Source of the DNA: Cacajao melanocephalus
Taxonomy: Eukaryota > Chordata > Mammalia > Primates > Pitheciidae
DNA: 64,000 nt
Assembly: GCA_963573385.1 (NCBI GenBank)
Contig: CAUYLG010039163.1
Span: 103,293-167,292 of the forward strand
Reading direction: 5' to 3'
A program made the translations under genes and the position numbers. Shown here in pieces: positions 38,246-50,589 of this stretch (the first letter of the stretch is position 1; each line of letters starts with the position of its first letter). The notes beneath the pieces were generated by a model. The model did no database searches and was not told the origin of the DNA. It saw only the letters and a program-made list of their open reading frames with translations.

Positions 38246-39660
38246 AGGGGAACTGCAAATTTTAGATGATATTATCCAAATTATTGACGTTATTAAGGTT
38301 ACAAGAGTTAAGTTTGACATTATGAGGCATTTATTACTTTAATTTCATGTTTGTATTATAATATGGAATATCGAGATTACAACAGAATTTTAAAGCTCAT
38401 TTTAAAGGGAGTATTAATTGTCAGACACACAAATATTTTCGAAGCTGTTCTCCAGAAGAGTCTTTTAATTACATAATTTGGGTTTTTTGGCCAAGCTAAT
38501 CTCTTGTTCCATTTCAACATCATACTCTCTGCCGCGCTAACCAGGTATGATAAGGTAAAGCATCAAAAACTGGGGTTATGTACATATTAACCTTCTCAGT
38601 AAAATACTGTGGAACTGAAGAGGACGGCTTTTGCAAACCAGTTAGTAGTGTCTGTCTCCCTTCGTGTATTGAATGTGAAGTGACAAACTGAACTATCTTT
38701 AATGCTGGAAGAACTGATGAAGACAGGCATGTTTTGGTCTCTATCACTGACACCAATAATCTGGTAAGCCTTGTTTTGTAACATCGGTAGATTCAGTATA
38801 ATTTACAGTGTAGGCATCACTCATACCTTTCCTACATTTAGATCACCTCAGGAAGGCCTTGTTTCTGGAGAAAAGTGACTGAAAAGAACATATTTATATC
38901 TAACACTCCCTAAGAAACCTATATAAATTTTTTGAATGTCAGTTTGGTTTTTCTGAGTATCTCTTTTAAAAGAGCTATTATAAAATCTTGTTCTATAGGA
39001 AATATATTTTTTGCTTGTTTTCTAATAGTTAATTTATGACTAGACATCTATCACTATGACAAGTTACTATTGATAGTACTGTCGACATAAATGATCTTTC
39101 CAATTAAAATGCTAATGATACAAAGTATAAACTAGCAATTATATATCAGCAAATGGAATTCAACATATATTTTATGAAGTACTGACTATGAGGCACTATA
39201 ATGTTTTATAAATGAGTAATCCATATCTTCTTCCTTCTAAAAGTTTATTCTCCATAATACTGTCCCTTGTCTGATTTTCACACATTTAGAAATAGAAAAT
39301 AAACAGAAGGAAGTCATAGAGTTCCTGATTACCAAGAGGGTAACAAGGGAGCCCCAAAGTATCGGTGCTACAGAAAAAATCATCTCCTGCAGACCCCACA
39401 GATCCATTACCAGGAATAAGAAGGGATCAGGAAGCTCCTTCTTCTCCAAATCAGACCAATTCTCCCCTTAACTGGGATGAAGGTGGGGGTCCTTGCATCC
39501 TGCAAATCTCATGCCTGCTACTCAGCAGTTATAATTTTGCCATAGGCATACTCTTTGAGAACTTCAGAATTACTCTGAAGGATTACATTTACTTTCTCTT
39601 ATTATCACATTAACTAACACAAAAAGCCCTGGACTCGCAAGTCGCTTATATGCTAAACAT
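38246..39660. other. Unassigned DNA; two overlapping minus frames
   Basis: 38520-38784 holds two overlapping minus-strand open frames (78 and 62 codons). This could mean a frameshifted ancient coding remnant, but no domain or family is recognisable and no polyA tail, splice structure or TSD is visible. 39230-39620 is of balanced composition and also unassigned. Confidence 0.3.
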
Positions 39661-40639
39661 TAATCTCCCATTCCGACACTAACTGCCATGTCTTTTGTCA
39701 CTGGAACTCTAGGACTCCAGGTCACTTGTCAGCATAATTTCTCTATACTCATCCTTTTCTCTATGTATTGCATTTAGCTTCTTGCAACAAAATCTACTCT
39801 GCTCCCAAGGACACTGCTTCTCCTGTGGCCTTCACCAGTGTCGTTGTTCTCTCATTCCAAAACTTAATACTGATGGGCCAGAAGGTGAGCTAGGAGACCT
39901 TTTATTTCTCTCCCTCCTTTGTGAAACTGCCTCAGATTTAAATGTCATTATTATTAGAGTTCCCACCCTCTACCCTGCATCCCATCTATTCCTCAAGGGT
40001 TTTAGCTGCCCTTCACTGCCAATCTCTGCAACATTTTGTTTTTGTCGTAATCCTTGGACATTTATGTATTCATAGGGAAGAGTCTTCTAATACCCAGATC
40101 TATTATTTTGTTGACTTCTCCAATAACCCAGAGGTGAAGAATGTCCTCTTTTCTATCTAAGCATTCACACCATGATCATGTGTTAGACATTGTCATTACC
40201 AGTATCTGTAATTGCTTCATAAGTTTTAATTTCAAGCATCCCTCATTTAAACTGCAAATGTAATCTTTCCAGAGTTCACAATCTAGCACCCTCTCTTTCC
40301 TCCAGCCTCCAGCAACTCCCATCCCATCCTTTCTTGTACAATGAATGGAGCATTATTTTAGAGGAGAAAATGAAGCAATTACAATAGATTTCTCCAAAGA
40401 TTTACGTGCTGTAATTGTTCACTGCTTCTCATCCCTTCTCCCCTTCTCATAGTTACTTGCTCTAGCATTTGTCCTCTTCTCTGTGTCTATCAAAGAGGTT
40501 TGTTTTTCCAACTTTACAGGAACAGTCTCATCAGTTTACAAAAATGAATTTATTGTTCCTATAAATTAACAACAACTGTAACAACAGAAGACTCTCTTGA
40601 GCCACTGCTGCCAATTTCTCTGGACTATTGGACAGTAAA
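39661..40639 (+). mobile_element. Possible upstream part of an L2 ORF2, very decayed
   Basis: C/T-rich, coding-like composition on the plus strand leading directly into the reverse-transcriptase remnant at 40.64 kb. Scattered short frames suggest an old coding LINE with many frameshifts. Endonuclease motifs cannot be identified with confidence. Confidence 0.35.
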
Positions 40640-40830
40640 CCTTATCAAATACGTTTTTGTCCATTTTATTTCACTTCTTGCACTTTTCTCTTGTGTCTAC
40701 CCCAATCAGAGTTTTGGCATAACCCACCCACAACATTGTTCCTGTTCTCACAAGGATTAGCAAAAATTTTTATGTTGCTAAAACCCATTGTCAATCGATT
40801 TGTTTCCGTTCTAATATCCATTTGTATTTG
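40640..40830 (+). mobile_element. L2-type reverse-transcriptase remnant
   Basis: The plus-strand frame reads QSEF, then HNPPTT, then LAKIFMLLKPIVNRFVSVLI. This parallels the L2/CR1-group RT segment in which QSGF, an HSTET-like block and LAKVTNDLL...NGRFSVLIL precede the first catalytic Asp. DNA blocks such as TTGTTCCTGTTCTCACAAGG agree. It is a non-functional fossil. Confidence 0.68.
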
Positions 40831-41299
40831 TTGAGGCCTTATTAATGTTTCAAAGTAAAAAAAATATTAAATGCGCAAAAGGATGTGCCTTAAGCTTATC
40901 CTTTTTTTTGCAATATCATCCAGCACACAGAAAATATCTTTCCCAGTGCATGAAATACAGTTACTCACGTCAACGTTACTGGCCAAATTAGGCCCAATGT
41001 ATTTCCCTTGATAATGGTTCTTTGGACATATTATCTCCCACAAGTTAATGAGACTAAATTTTAGTTCCTAAGCCAATTATTTTTAAGGGAATAAAATGTT
41101 ATTTTATCAAAATCTATTATTGGAAGTATAAAAGGGTTCTTTTGCTTTGCTTTTCTCTGTCTAGAATGTCCATCTAGTTTTAGTTAACTTATACGTACTT
41201 CATACTTTAAGTCTTTTATTCAACATCATTCAGTAATTGCTAAATATCTTTGCTTGTACCTAGTACTCTATTAAGCTCTGTAAATAAGTGAGAACCTGT

Positions 41300-41500
41300 C
41301 TAGTGCCTCACTTCAGGGATGCCTTTCCTGTCTACTTGTATATAATATCAAGCATTCTGTATTTACATCTTCTTAACAGTGTTGCATGATTTTGGTTATT
41401 CACTTATTTTTGATCACATCTTTGTTGAATTTTCCCACTAGCCTCTAAAGATAGCCACTTTGACATTTACCACTCTATCTTGAATACCTGGTTATAATAA
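41300..41500 (+). mobile_element. L2 LINE 3' UTR, part 1 (split by MLT1)
   Basis: GCCTCACTTCAGGGATGCCT, TCCTGTCTACTTGTATATAA and CCCACTAGCCTCTAAAGATA track L2 3' UTR order (GAAGCCTTCCCTGACT..., CCCACTAGACTGTGAGCTCC). Its end continues at 41904 after the inserted LTR. Confidence 0.75.
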
Positions 41501-41903
41501 TGTCTTACAGATGTTGAAACAAATTATCACAAACTGGGTGGCATAAAACAACAAAAAAATGTATCGTCTCATGTTTCTGGAGTCTAGAAGTCCACAATTA
41601 AGTAGTCTGTGGGACCACATTCTTTCTGAAGGACATAGAGAAGGATACTTCTCTTCACAGCTTTAGAAGGTTGCCAAAAATCTTTGTCAAATTCCCTGGC
41701 TTATAGATATATTAGTCCAGTCTTTCCCTCTGTCATAACATGGCATTCTCCGTGTGTGTTTTCTGGTCCAGGTTTCCCTATTTTTATAATGATACTTGTT
41801 ATTGGATTACAGCCCACACTAATCCAGTGTGACCTCAGCTCTAAATACTCTATTTTCATTTTAGGTCACAGTCATAGGTATTGGGCTTGACATAATTCAA
41901 CAC
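41501..41903 (-). mobile_element. MLT1-type solo LTR inserted in L2
   Basis: Near-complete antisense LTR: TACAGATGTTGAAACAAATT, ATCACAAACTGGGTGGCATA, TTTCTGGAGTCTAGAAGTCC, ATTACAGCCCACACTAATCC, ending GGGCTTGACATAATTCAACA. About 403 bp. Both ends are recognisable and no internal MaLR sequence is attached, hence a solo LTR. L2 sequence resumes directly after it. Confidence 0.88.
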
Positions 41904-41975
41904 AGTAGCTTGTTGTGTCTGGAACACAGTAGGAGCTCAAAAATATTATTGATTAACAGATCGACTGATTGCTTT
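41904..41975 (+). mobile_element. L2 LINE 3' end, part 2
   Basis: TTGTTGTGTCTGGAACACAG, TAGGAGCTCAAAAATATTAT, TGATTAACAGATCGACTGAT correspond to CCTGGCACATAGTAGGTGCTCAATAAATATTTGTTGAATGAATGA, the L2 terminus. It completes the element cut at 41500. Confidence 0.8.
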
Positions 41976-42269
41976 TTCTCTTGTGGATGCTGCAAGTATA
42001 CAATAACTTTTCACTTTGTCTGAAATATTATAATTTCATAACTGGAACATAATTTTCTATTGATTTTTAAGGGTAATTCACTTGGAGGAGGAATTCCTTT
42101 ATCATTTATGCTAAGTTATGTTTACTCAGCCTCTGTTTGCACATTTATGATGAAGGAGAGTTTACCTTGGGAATGCTTATTTTTATTTCTTGCTCTTATT
42201 ATTATAATTATTAATTAATGTACATGTATACATGTAGAAGTAGACATTTTACAAAATATTTCTCTAACC

Positions 42270-42490
42270 ATAAAAGCTTAATTTTGGATTTATTAATATT
42301 AAAATTTATTAGAATTCCAAGGAGAAATATCTGGTAAGTGGGTAGATATTGAAGAATAAAATTCAGTAAAGAAATGTAGACTGAAGATATAAATTTGTGA
42401 GTCATAATTATAAAGATGGCATTTAAAGCCACAGAGATGGTTGCGGTCATCAGGAAAGTTAGTGTCATCAAAGGAAAAAGAGGTTAAGAC
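42270..42490 (-). mobile_element. L2 reverse-transcriptase fragment (catalytic region)
   Basis: On the minus strand this aligns with the L2 RT block around YADD (the segment GGCTTTAAATACCATCTATATGCTGATGAC in the consensus). Here it reads GTGGCTTTAAATGCCATCTT and TATGACTCACAAATTTATAT. The catalytic aspartates are lost. Opposite in orientation to the L2 pieces upstream, so a separate insertion. Confidence 0.75.
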
Positions 42491-42734
42491 TGAGCATTGC
42501 TACACTTCAATTCTTAGAAAACAAATAAGCAAGCAAACAAACGAGACTTAGGAAAAGCAACCAGAAAAATAAGCTAATCAGGACAACCTGTTGTCCTGGA
42601 GCCCATGCTCCCCCGAACACACATACTGCCTTCAAGATCTCTCATACAGCTCAAACTACAGACCTGTCCTCACCTTTCACCTTCTCACAATGGTCTCTGG
42701 TTTCCATTGCCTTCCTGAAATTTTAGTATCTGAA

Positions 42735-43235
42735 ATTAAACACGGTTCCAAATTCATTTTGACAGAGCAGGGTACAATGGGGCTATCAGTTCCCATGATA
42801 AGCACACTATAACTCTATTAATGCTACCTAGGATTAAATTAGCTTCTGCTAGCTTGTCATATTAGTTTCTTTGATTAACTGAAAATCCCGAGATCTTTTG
42901 CACATGAACAGTTTTCAAGCCAAGTTTCCTCTATCCTCTAACTTTTGTTACTGATTTCTAGCAGTTATATCCAGAAATTTGCATTTATCCTTATTAAATG
43001 TCATCATTTGGCTTCAGCTGATTTAGCCTTTAAAATTTATTTTGAATTTTGATTCAGTGATAAGATACAATACTGATGGTTTTAACTAGATGTCTGCCAA
43101 ATGCAAACTGGAGAAGCATGCATTAATTGCCCTCTCCAACTCATCAATAACAATGATCAGAAGAGATGAAAGTTAGAAACCTTTACCCAGGATAACACTG
43201 ATTAATGGTAAGAGGTAACATTTTTTGGTGGTGCA
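42735..43235 (-). mobile_element. L3/CR1-type LINE fragment
   Basis: The plus strand follows the antisense of mammalian CR1/L3 elements: TGACAGAGCAGGGTACAATG, GGGGCTATCAGTTCCCATGA, ACTCTATTAATGCTACCTAG, CCGAGATCTTTTGCACATGA, TTGCATTTATCCTTATTAAA, AACTCATCAATAACAATGAT. About 500 bp, predating placental mammals. Confidence 0.8.
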
Positions 43236-43404
43236 AATGTTGGCAAATAACTTTAAAAATCAAAATGATAAGTCCTGATTTTTTTTCTCACTTTAAAATA
43301 ATGTTTATGGTGGTAAAATTAGAGAACAAATAAAAACATAATAAAATATTTTTTACCCTATGGTATAGCTAAGAAACAGCAATATGAGTTGTAAGCCATT
43401 TATT
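43236..43404. other. Unassigned AT-rich DNA
   Basis: Short AT-rich gap between the CR1-type fragment and the MIR. Confidence 0.5.
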
Positions 43405-43605
43405 GGGTAGTCATTTAATCCTTAATGTAATTCTATGAACTACATATTATTCACATTGCTATTTTACAGAAAAGTAAGTGAAGGCTTAGGGAAGTTAGTA
43501 AAGACTCTCCAATTACCCATCCAAACTCAAAAGATGAAATTGATGGATCACCTCAAGCATCTGACTCCAGAGCTGGTGTACTAAGAGGCAATATTGACTC
43601 CTTAC
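43405..43605 (-). mobile_element. MIR SINE
   Basis: Antisense MIR: TCATTTAATCCTTAATGTAA, ATTCTATGAACTACATATTA, CTATTTTACAGAAAAGTAAG, GGAAGTTAGTAAAGACTCTC, GCATCTGACTCCAGAGCTGG. Confidence 0.8.
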
Positions 43606-44600
<995 letters not shown>

Positions 44601-45079
44601 TATTATTTTCTATTTTTGTTAATTATCTCAATTTTGGTAACTTATTAATATTTATAGTTTTCTGCATTTTGATATCTATGTGACATATATCTCCAAAAAT
44701 ATTTTACTAGATTCTATTAAAACTACAAGAGCAAAACGTATCTAAATCCATTGATATAGATCAGATTTAAAATAATAAATTAATTACAGTTTGATTTTCC
44801 TAGAAGAGAAATGTATGTCTTAGATTTTTCTGCAAAAATGAAATTATCTTTATCCTGTTTTGCATAAAACTTAAAATAATAGATTTTCTTTAGATCCACT
44901 TTTGATGACTATATATTCATGACCCCATACTAATAAAATTCCCAAAAATAAAATCTGAAAAAAAGAAGGGAATGATAAAGTGATAAAAAAAAAGTTTGGG
45001 GCCAAGTCTATGTCATTATTAAAATAATGTTAAATTATAAAATATATATGAAATCATATGACAAAAGAGAAGATTCCTT
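44601..45079. other. Unassigned AT-rich DNA
   Basis: No repeat consensus recognised. Confidence 0.45.
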
Positions 45080-45285
45080 AGATTGGAATCTTGGCCACAT
45101 TATTGGTGCGTGTTGTATGATGTTACTTAACTTCTTGTGTCTCAATATTTTCATCTTTAAAACTGGGATAACTGTAATAACTACTTCATGAGGTTATTGT
45201 AGTGATTCAATGGGTTAATTCATGTGAAGTCCTTAGAATAAGAAGCAGCACTTAATGATCCCTTAATAATCGATAACGTTTATTA
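45080..45285 (+). mobile_element. MIR SINE, nearly complete
   Basis: TGATGTTACTTAACTTCTTG, TGTCTCAATATTTTCATCTT, AAACTGGGATAACTGTAATA, TTCATGAGGTTATTGTAGTG, ATTCAATGGGTTAATTCATG: a clear MIR in sense orientation. Confidence 0.86.
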
Positions 45286-47984
45286 TTTCATGAGCCTGTA
45301 TGTGGAAACACTTCCTTGTGATTATCAGTAATATCAAATATCTGTATAATGCTTGATAATTTCAGGAATGTTTTTCACAAACCTTATTACAAAATGTAAT
45401 CCTCTGAAATTAGTGTTATTCTCACTGTCTGTGCTAAGAAAAATATAGCTAGGTAAGATGGATTGCAAAGTGGCAGATAGGACTCCTTTCTAGGTTTTCT
45501 AATTTGAAATTCATTTCACTACTCATGTTTCATTTCACATACTAACACAAAATGATATACTCTCTAACACTCTGATAAACATACACTAAAAGACATGAAT
45601 ATCATATGAGTAATTTATAGTTTATGTTTTCTGGAAATTTTTAGTGAGTCAGGGTAAAATATCCAGAGTTTAGATAGTAGTTCTTGGTAGGCAGGAGACG
45701 GCGACACTGATTGGATTCTCTTACAAGTGAGATGTATTGTTAGGACGTCATTAGGCTGATTTCTCATTTCTGTATGTGCTCATAATTACCAAATGCCATA
45801 GTATTGCAGCCTAAAGGTGACAAGTAATGTCTTCCATTAATAATAAATCAGGCTTTATTGTTATATTAATATTATAACAAGAAATTTAAGTTCTTCTGAA
45901 TGTAATGGCTCACTAAAAATTTAAAAACAAGAGGCATTACTTTGTTAATGACCTCATACAAAGCACCCAGTTAGATACTTGCCTGATCAAAATGAGTTGA
46001 ATAGAGAGGAGAAAAATACACCAGGAGTGGAAGAGTGCCAATATACTAATTTCAAGGGCCTCCTTTCATATACCAGTTCCACCTGCACCACTGTGAAGAC
46101 ACAAATCAATACTGTATCTATTCTGTGTTGTCAGTTTGCCAAACCAGAGTGGTGAAAGCACTTGAGGAAATTTTGAATGAGGCTGGATCTACATGATCAC
46201 AGTGAATTGAAATGACTGCAGCATTTGCTCTTCCCGGATTGGTTTGGTGTGGTTCATTTACAGGGCTTGAACTTCAAGGCTCATAACTAGCCACATTCAT
46301 TTGGATCCTGTAAACTGGAACTGGGCTTTGGCAAATTCGTTGACTGCTAATTTTGTGAAAGAAAATATACAATAATAATTTTTAAAGAATATTTGAAAGC
46401 AGTTGAAGTTCATTAGAAGGGCATTTGAATTGTCAGATTAAGGACAACTGTGAATGGCATATTCTGAAAGGACAAAACGTTCAATAAATATGTACCTTGC
46501 CTTGGCATTTGCCGAAGGTGGATTGTCCTTTCGTCAGGAAGATTAAAAAATGGGTGCCCATTTTCCATGCCTTTAAATAAATTAAAGCTTTGCTCAGTGT
46601 GATCTTTTGCAAAAATTATTCTTTGGATTTTTTTTTAACTTCTTGGACTACTGAGTTGAAGTATGAGTTTGCTAAGACTCATTAAGTGAGTCCACATTTT
46701 TGATTTTCTCAGCAGCTATTGAATATGCAGTTGGAACCAGAAACAGTGTTTTCATTTGTGATGGTGTATCAGGAGAGGAATGTAAATCCCAGTTGTGTGA
46801 CAAGGAAGGATGTGACAGGATTCCTAAGTGTGAAGTAATTAGGAAAAGTTGAGAGAATTAAAAAACAAAAATCTTAAGTCTCTTTGGAAGTAGATACATG
46901 CATTGAGGTTTTGCTTTCTGATTTTTGTACTTCGTGTCATGGAAGAGCACAAATAGAAATGGAAGGTCCACTGTAATGCAAATTTTTAGACATCCAGAAG
47001 TAGAAAAATTTATTTTGAAGCAAAACTTATAACAATAATAGAGAAAATGCATTGCTACACATGTTCTCTCCAAGTAATAAATGCTCATATGCAATATGTG
47101 TATCTGTTTCGTGTATATACATATTATTTTTGGCCATTCATTGTTTGAGTGTTTGTAACTATAATTTTATGTGTCTTAAGCTTTATCCAGAGGATTTAAG
47201 CTTAATACAAAACTTTCTGACAAATACATTACCATAAAAAATCAGAAGAAGTTAATTTCCACAAATCATTTGTATGAAAAAAAAAGAGAATTAAAACAGT
47301 CTTGGAAATAAGTAATGATCCATATGCCTAGGACCTACATCATCAGTGTGTGTTAAATGCAATTGGGCTATAACATGAATGAGAATTAGCTGGTGGATTT
47401 AATGAAAACTGCTATTCACTGCTATTCATTTACATTATTATTATTTGATATTTAATGAATCTTTGGGAGAATTTATGAATATTTTTATGACTTAGACTAA
47501 AAGGAAAAAATGACTAAAGGGAAAACTTAAGGCCATTGGCATGACCAATTAAAATATTAAAGATATGGTAAAGTTAGACATATTAATTTCTGAAAATGGA
47601 AACAAGATACAAATACATGCTTACATTTTCTTCATTTTCTGTCCCTTTACAGTAGTGAATGAGAATTATACCTCATTATAAAAATATGAATACTACTCCT
47701 GAAGCTCAGGGCTGGCTTGGCATGTGTTTCTGAGTAGTGAGGCCAAATAATTTGTGCACACTGAAAGCCTGTTCTGCCACAAATGCAAAGAATTGTGCAC
47801 ATTATCATCGGCGTTTTTTTGTTTTGTTTTGTTTTGGTGGAAGGAAAGGTCAAGGAAGCAAAATATTGACAAAGTGAGAAACTAGGACAACACACTTCAA
47901 TTTTAAAAAATAATTTAAGAAAACAGACAGAACTATAAAGCTACTTTTATAATGGGTGCAGAAATAGCCAGGCAACATGATGTC
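45286..47984. other. Unassigned DNA, 2.7 kb
   Basis: No repeat family recognised over most of it. 46040-46360 has more balanced composition. A small palindrome (AAAATGGG/CCCATTTT, 46545-46562) and a (TTTTG)n tract at 47816-47836 are noted. Some of it may be single-copy ancestral DNA. Confidence 0.4.
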
Positions 47985-48165
47985 ATGGGGTATAGGGAGA
48001 GATGACGCTAGCGCAGGAGTTTAGACTTCAGCTCTAGCCCTGACTTTGCCAGTTATCAGTGTAACCTTGAAGAAATCATCAAATATTTATGAAGCTTGTA
48101 TTTGCCAATAGTAAAAAAATAGGCATAACTGGACTTCCTGGCTTTAGAGATTTGTAAATATCCTA
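47985..48165 (+). mobile_element. MIR SINE, diverged
   Basis: CAGGAGTTTAGACTTCAGCT, GCCCTGACTTTGCCAGTTAT, CAGTGTAACCTTGAAGAAAT, TATTTGCCAATAGTAAAAAA follow the MIR head and core. Confidence 0.65.
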
Positions 48166-48229
48166 ATGAGGAGGGATAAAACATATTACCTATGAAAGAT
48201 GGGTGGTGTGATAGAAATGAGCCTTGACA

Positions 48230-48335
48230 TGAATCCTGACTATTTACAAATTTTGTAAGCTCAAACAAATTGATTTTTTTAGAAGTTCTGCCATCTTTAA
48301 AGTGAGTAAACAATAACACCTAATACTAAAAGTTG
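48230..48335 (+). mobile_element. Second MIR fragment, weak
   Basis: GAATCCTGACTATTTACAAA, TAAGCTCAAACAAATTGATT, GTTCTGCCATCTTTAAAGTG resemble a second, more decayed MIR head and core. Confidence 0.48.
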
Positions 48336-48439
48336 TCAATATTATTGACATGGTGAATCTAAAAACCCTGAAGTATGTTCTACCTGTAGATTTATTCATA
48401 TATTAATAAAATTTCTTCTTAATTCAGTTTGACTTTGGG

Positions 48440-49575
48440 ATACTTTTACTGATCATAATGGTTCTAATACCCTTCATTTAAATGTTTCCTTGCTTCAAAC
48501 CTTAGTCCTAGTATGTCTTTTCTGGAACCTGAATGTCTATCTCCAGAATCTTATTGAGTCCCATAGTGTTAAATGCAAGTATTTTCTAATGTAGATACAG
48601 AAAATTTGTTTTTCCTGTATAGATCTCCCTTCAGATGTCCATTCGAATATCTATCTACTTTGTTGACATCTTCCTTTGGATATATTAAATGGCTACCTCA
48701 AAATTAATACGTTGAAAATGGAGCTTTTGATATTCTTCCAAAAATTCTACCACTTTCCCTATTCCCTCACCATCACTCAGTGACTTCCACAATTTTAAAG
48801 CCTGTAGATCATTCCCAATATCTCTCCTTTCCCTCATTAACCACATTTAATCCGCTAACAACCCTTTTAAGTCTCCAGTCCATACATTTTGGTCCATCCC
48901 CATATCCCAAACTTAGTGTATCATTGTATTTGACCTGGACTATTGTTACAGGCATCCAAAAAGGCTGAGTAAATTCAACTCAGAGCAGCAAAAGTGATTT
49001 CTCAGGAATGTAAATTACATGACATCCATATCTTAAAAATATTCTTTGACTTTTCAGTTGCTATTGGAAGAAAATGTAAACCTCTTTTCATAATCTACAA
49101 ATTTCTTTATGAACCGGCTGTTTCCAGCTCTGTAAGTTTTGCTTACATCATTTTGCTCTTCCTTATTATCCCCTAGCTACCTCGATCTCCAGGCAACCTT
49201 CCCAGGCTTTTTCATTTGTTTATTTAATCCAGACTATGTTTTCTTGGCTTTCCTCATGATGGTCTCACTCCCACCTTTTAGGTCACCACTTAAATGTCAG
49301 CATTCCTTGGTTGCTGTATCCAAAATGGAATCTCCTACTTTTTAAATTGTTTTTCTTTCTCCATAGCAATAATCTCAAGGTGCAATTACTTTGTCATCAC
49401 ATATTTCTACTGGTTATTGTTGGTACCTCGTCTTCCTCACTAGAATGTAAATCCTGCCAGGGGAATATCTCAATCTGCCTTTTGTGCATCAATATTCATT
49501 ACAGTTGCCAAGAATATTGGTACTTTCTCAATAAACACATATTTAATGCATAGATGTCTGAATAAAAATGTAGTG
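48440..49575 (+). mobile_element. L2 LINE, ~1 kb ORF2 end plus complete 3' end
   Basis: The longest L2 here. Blocks in order: CTACCTCAAAATTAATACGT (ORF2, after YADD), TTTGACCTGGACTATTGTTA, GTGATTTCTCAGGAATGTAA, AATCTACAAATTTCTTTATG, TAGCTACCTCGATCTCCAGG, GGTCACCACTTAAATGTCAG, CCTCACTAGAATGTAAATCC, ending CTCAATAAACACATATTTAA. The start near 48440-48600 is uncertain. Numerous frameshifts; not coding. Confidence 0.88.
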
Positions 49576-50145
49576 TTTTGGTTATTTGGTTTTTTAAAAT
49601 CATGTAATAAAGACCTGGTGGTACATAATCCAATTTTGGTACAGTGACTATGGTAGAAAGTTTCTATCTTTTGCATACTGTTTTTATTGGGTCAGCTTTT
49701 GTACTTAAAGTTACTTTTGTCAGGAACTGTGCAAGGTTTGAGATTTTGCTCTGTTTATAATTCAAGTAGTTTGCCTGTCACAGGTTCATAAATACTGGAG
49801 GAAGACATGAGATTTCTGGGTCAGGTGTAAAATACTTTATGATTCATGGCATAGCAGGCAGCGTGAACTTCCTGTTTGCATTGGTTCTCCTTGCCAAGCA
49901 AGTCCTACGGGGGCCCATGTGAATGGCTCAGATAGATGCTGCTCACACTCAATTAGTGTCACAACTGAGGAACCCCAAGCCAGGCAATACCAAATCTTAT
50001 AAGGGGACTGCCAGCAAACCTGACTAACTGTTGCACTGGAGGGTGCCATTATAGTTATTATTCTGGTCTGAAAACAAATATGGTCTCAACCCCAAGGGAA
50101 ACACAGTTGCTAGGTTTTAGTACTATTTACCATGCAAGTATCCTT
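49576..50145. other. Unassigned, LTR-like composition
   Basis: Balanced-composition sequence (49690-50060) of the sort seen in old LTRs, but no family is recognised. The minus frame at 49837-50049 is not supported as a gene. Confidence 0.35.
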
Positions 50146-50282
50146 CAAAAGACAATCCAGCCCATCCACACTCTTAGTGGAAGTTTTTCTCTCTTCTCCT
50201 TTTTTCCCCCTCTTTTCTCTACCCAAATAAAATCACCTTTCTGTAACAACAACAACAACAACAACAACAAAAGACAATCCAG
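50146..50282 (+). mobile_element. Short processed retrocopy with 15 bp TSD
   Basis: A 107 bp insert (50161-50267) lies between two copies of CAAAAGACAATCCAG (50146-50160, 50268-50282). It holds an AATAAA signal at 50226-50231 and, about 14 nt later, an A-rich (AAC)n tail. That is the layout of a 5'-truncated mRNA 3' end copied by the L1 machinery. The source transcript is not recognised. Confidence 0.75.
50245..50272. repeat. (CAA)n microsatellite
   Basis: AAC trinucleotides, about nine units, probably grown from the retrocopy's A-tail. Confidence 0.97.
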
Positions 50283-50441
50283 GACAGAAGTCTTCATAGG
50301 ACGAATAAAGCCATGGAGAATTGCGTACGATGGTCTGATGTTGCAAGGGGGCTACTGTAGTTCCAAAATGAAGTCTCCACATGACTCTGTTCAGACAAAA
50401 AGAACACAGCAATGTAAAAGGAACATTCTTTCCTGCAGCAT

Positions 50442-50464
50442 TTGTTGTTGTTGTTGTTGTTGTT
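50442..50464. repeat. (TTG)n microsatellite
   Basis: About eight GTT units, complementary to the (CAA)n tract 170 bp upstream. The two could pair. It creates the polycysteine/polyvaline translations seen here. Confidence 0.97.
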
Positions 50465-50589
50465 AGTGATGGGTCTTCTAGAAAGGTGCCAGGAGACTTT
50501 CTATTGAGACTCTTTGGCCAGAACTGGATCACATGTTTACCTCTAGACAAAAAAATACTGTCAAATACAGTCTTGAAGGAGATAATTTC

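Noticed and set aside
50080..50466. 128-codon plus-strand open frame
   Set aside because: It runs through the retrocopy and ends in polycysteine encoded by (TTG)n-type repeat; no domain or gene context. A microsatellite artefact.
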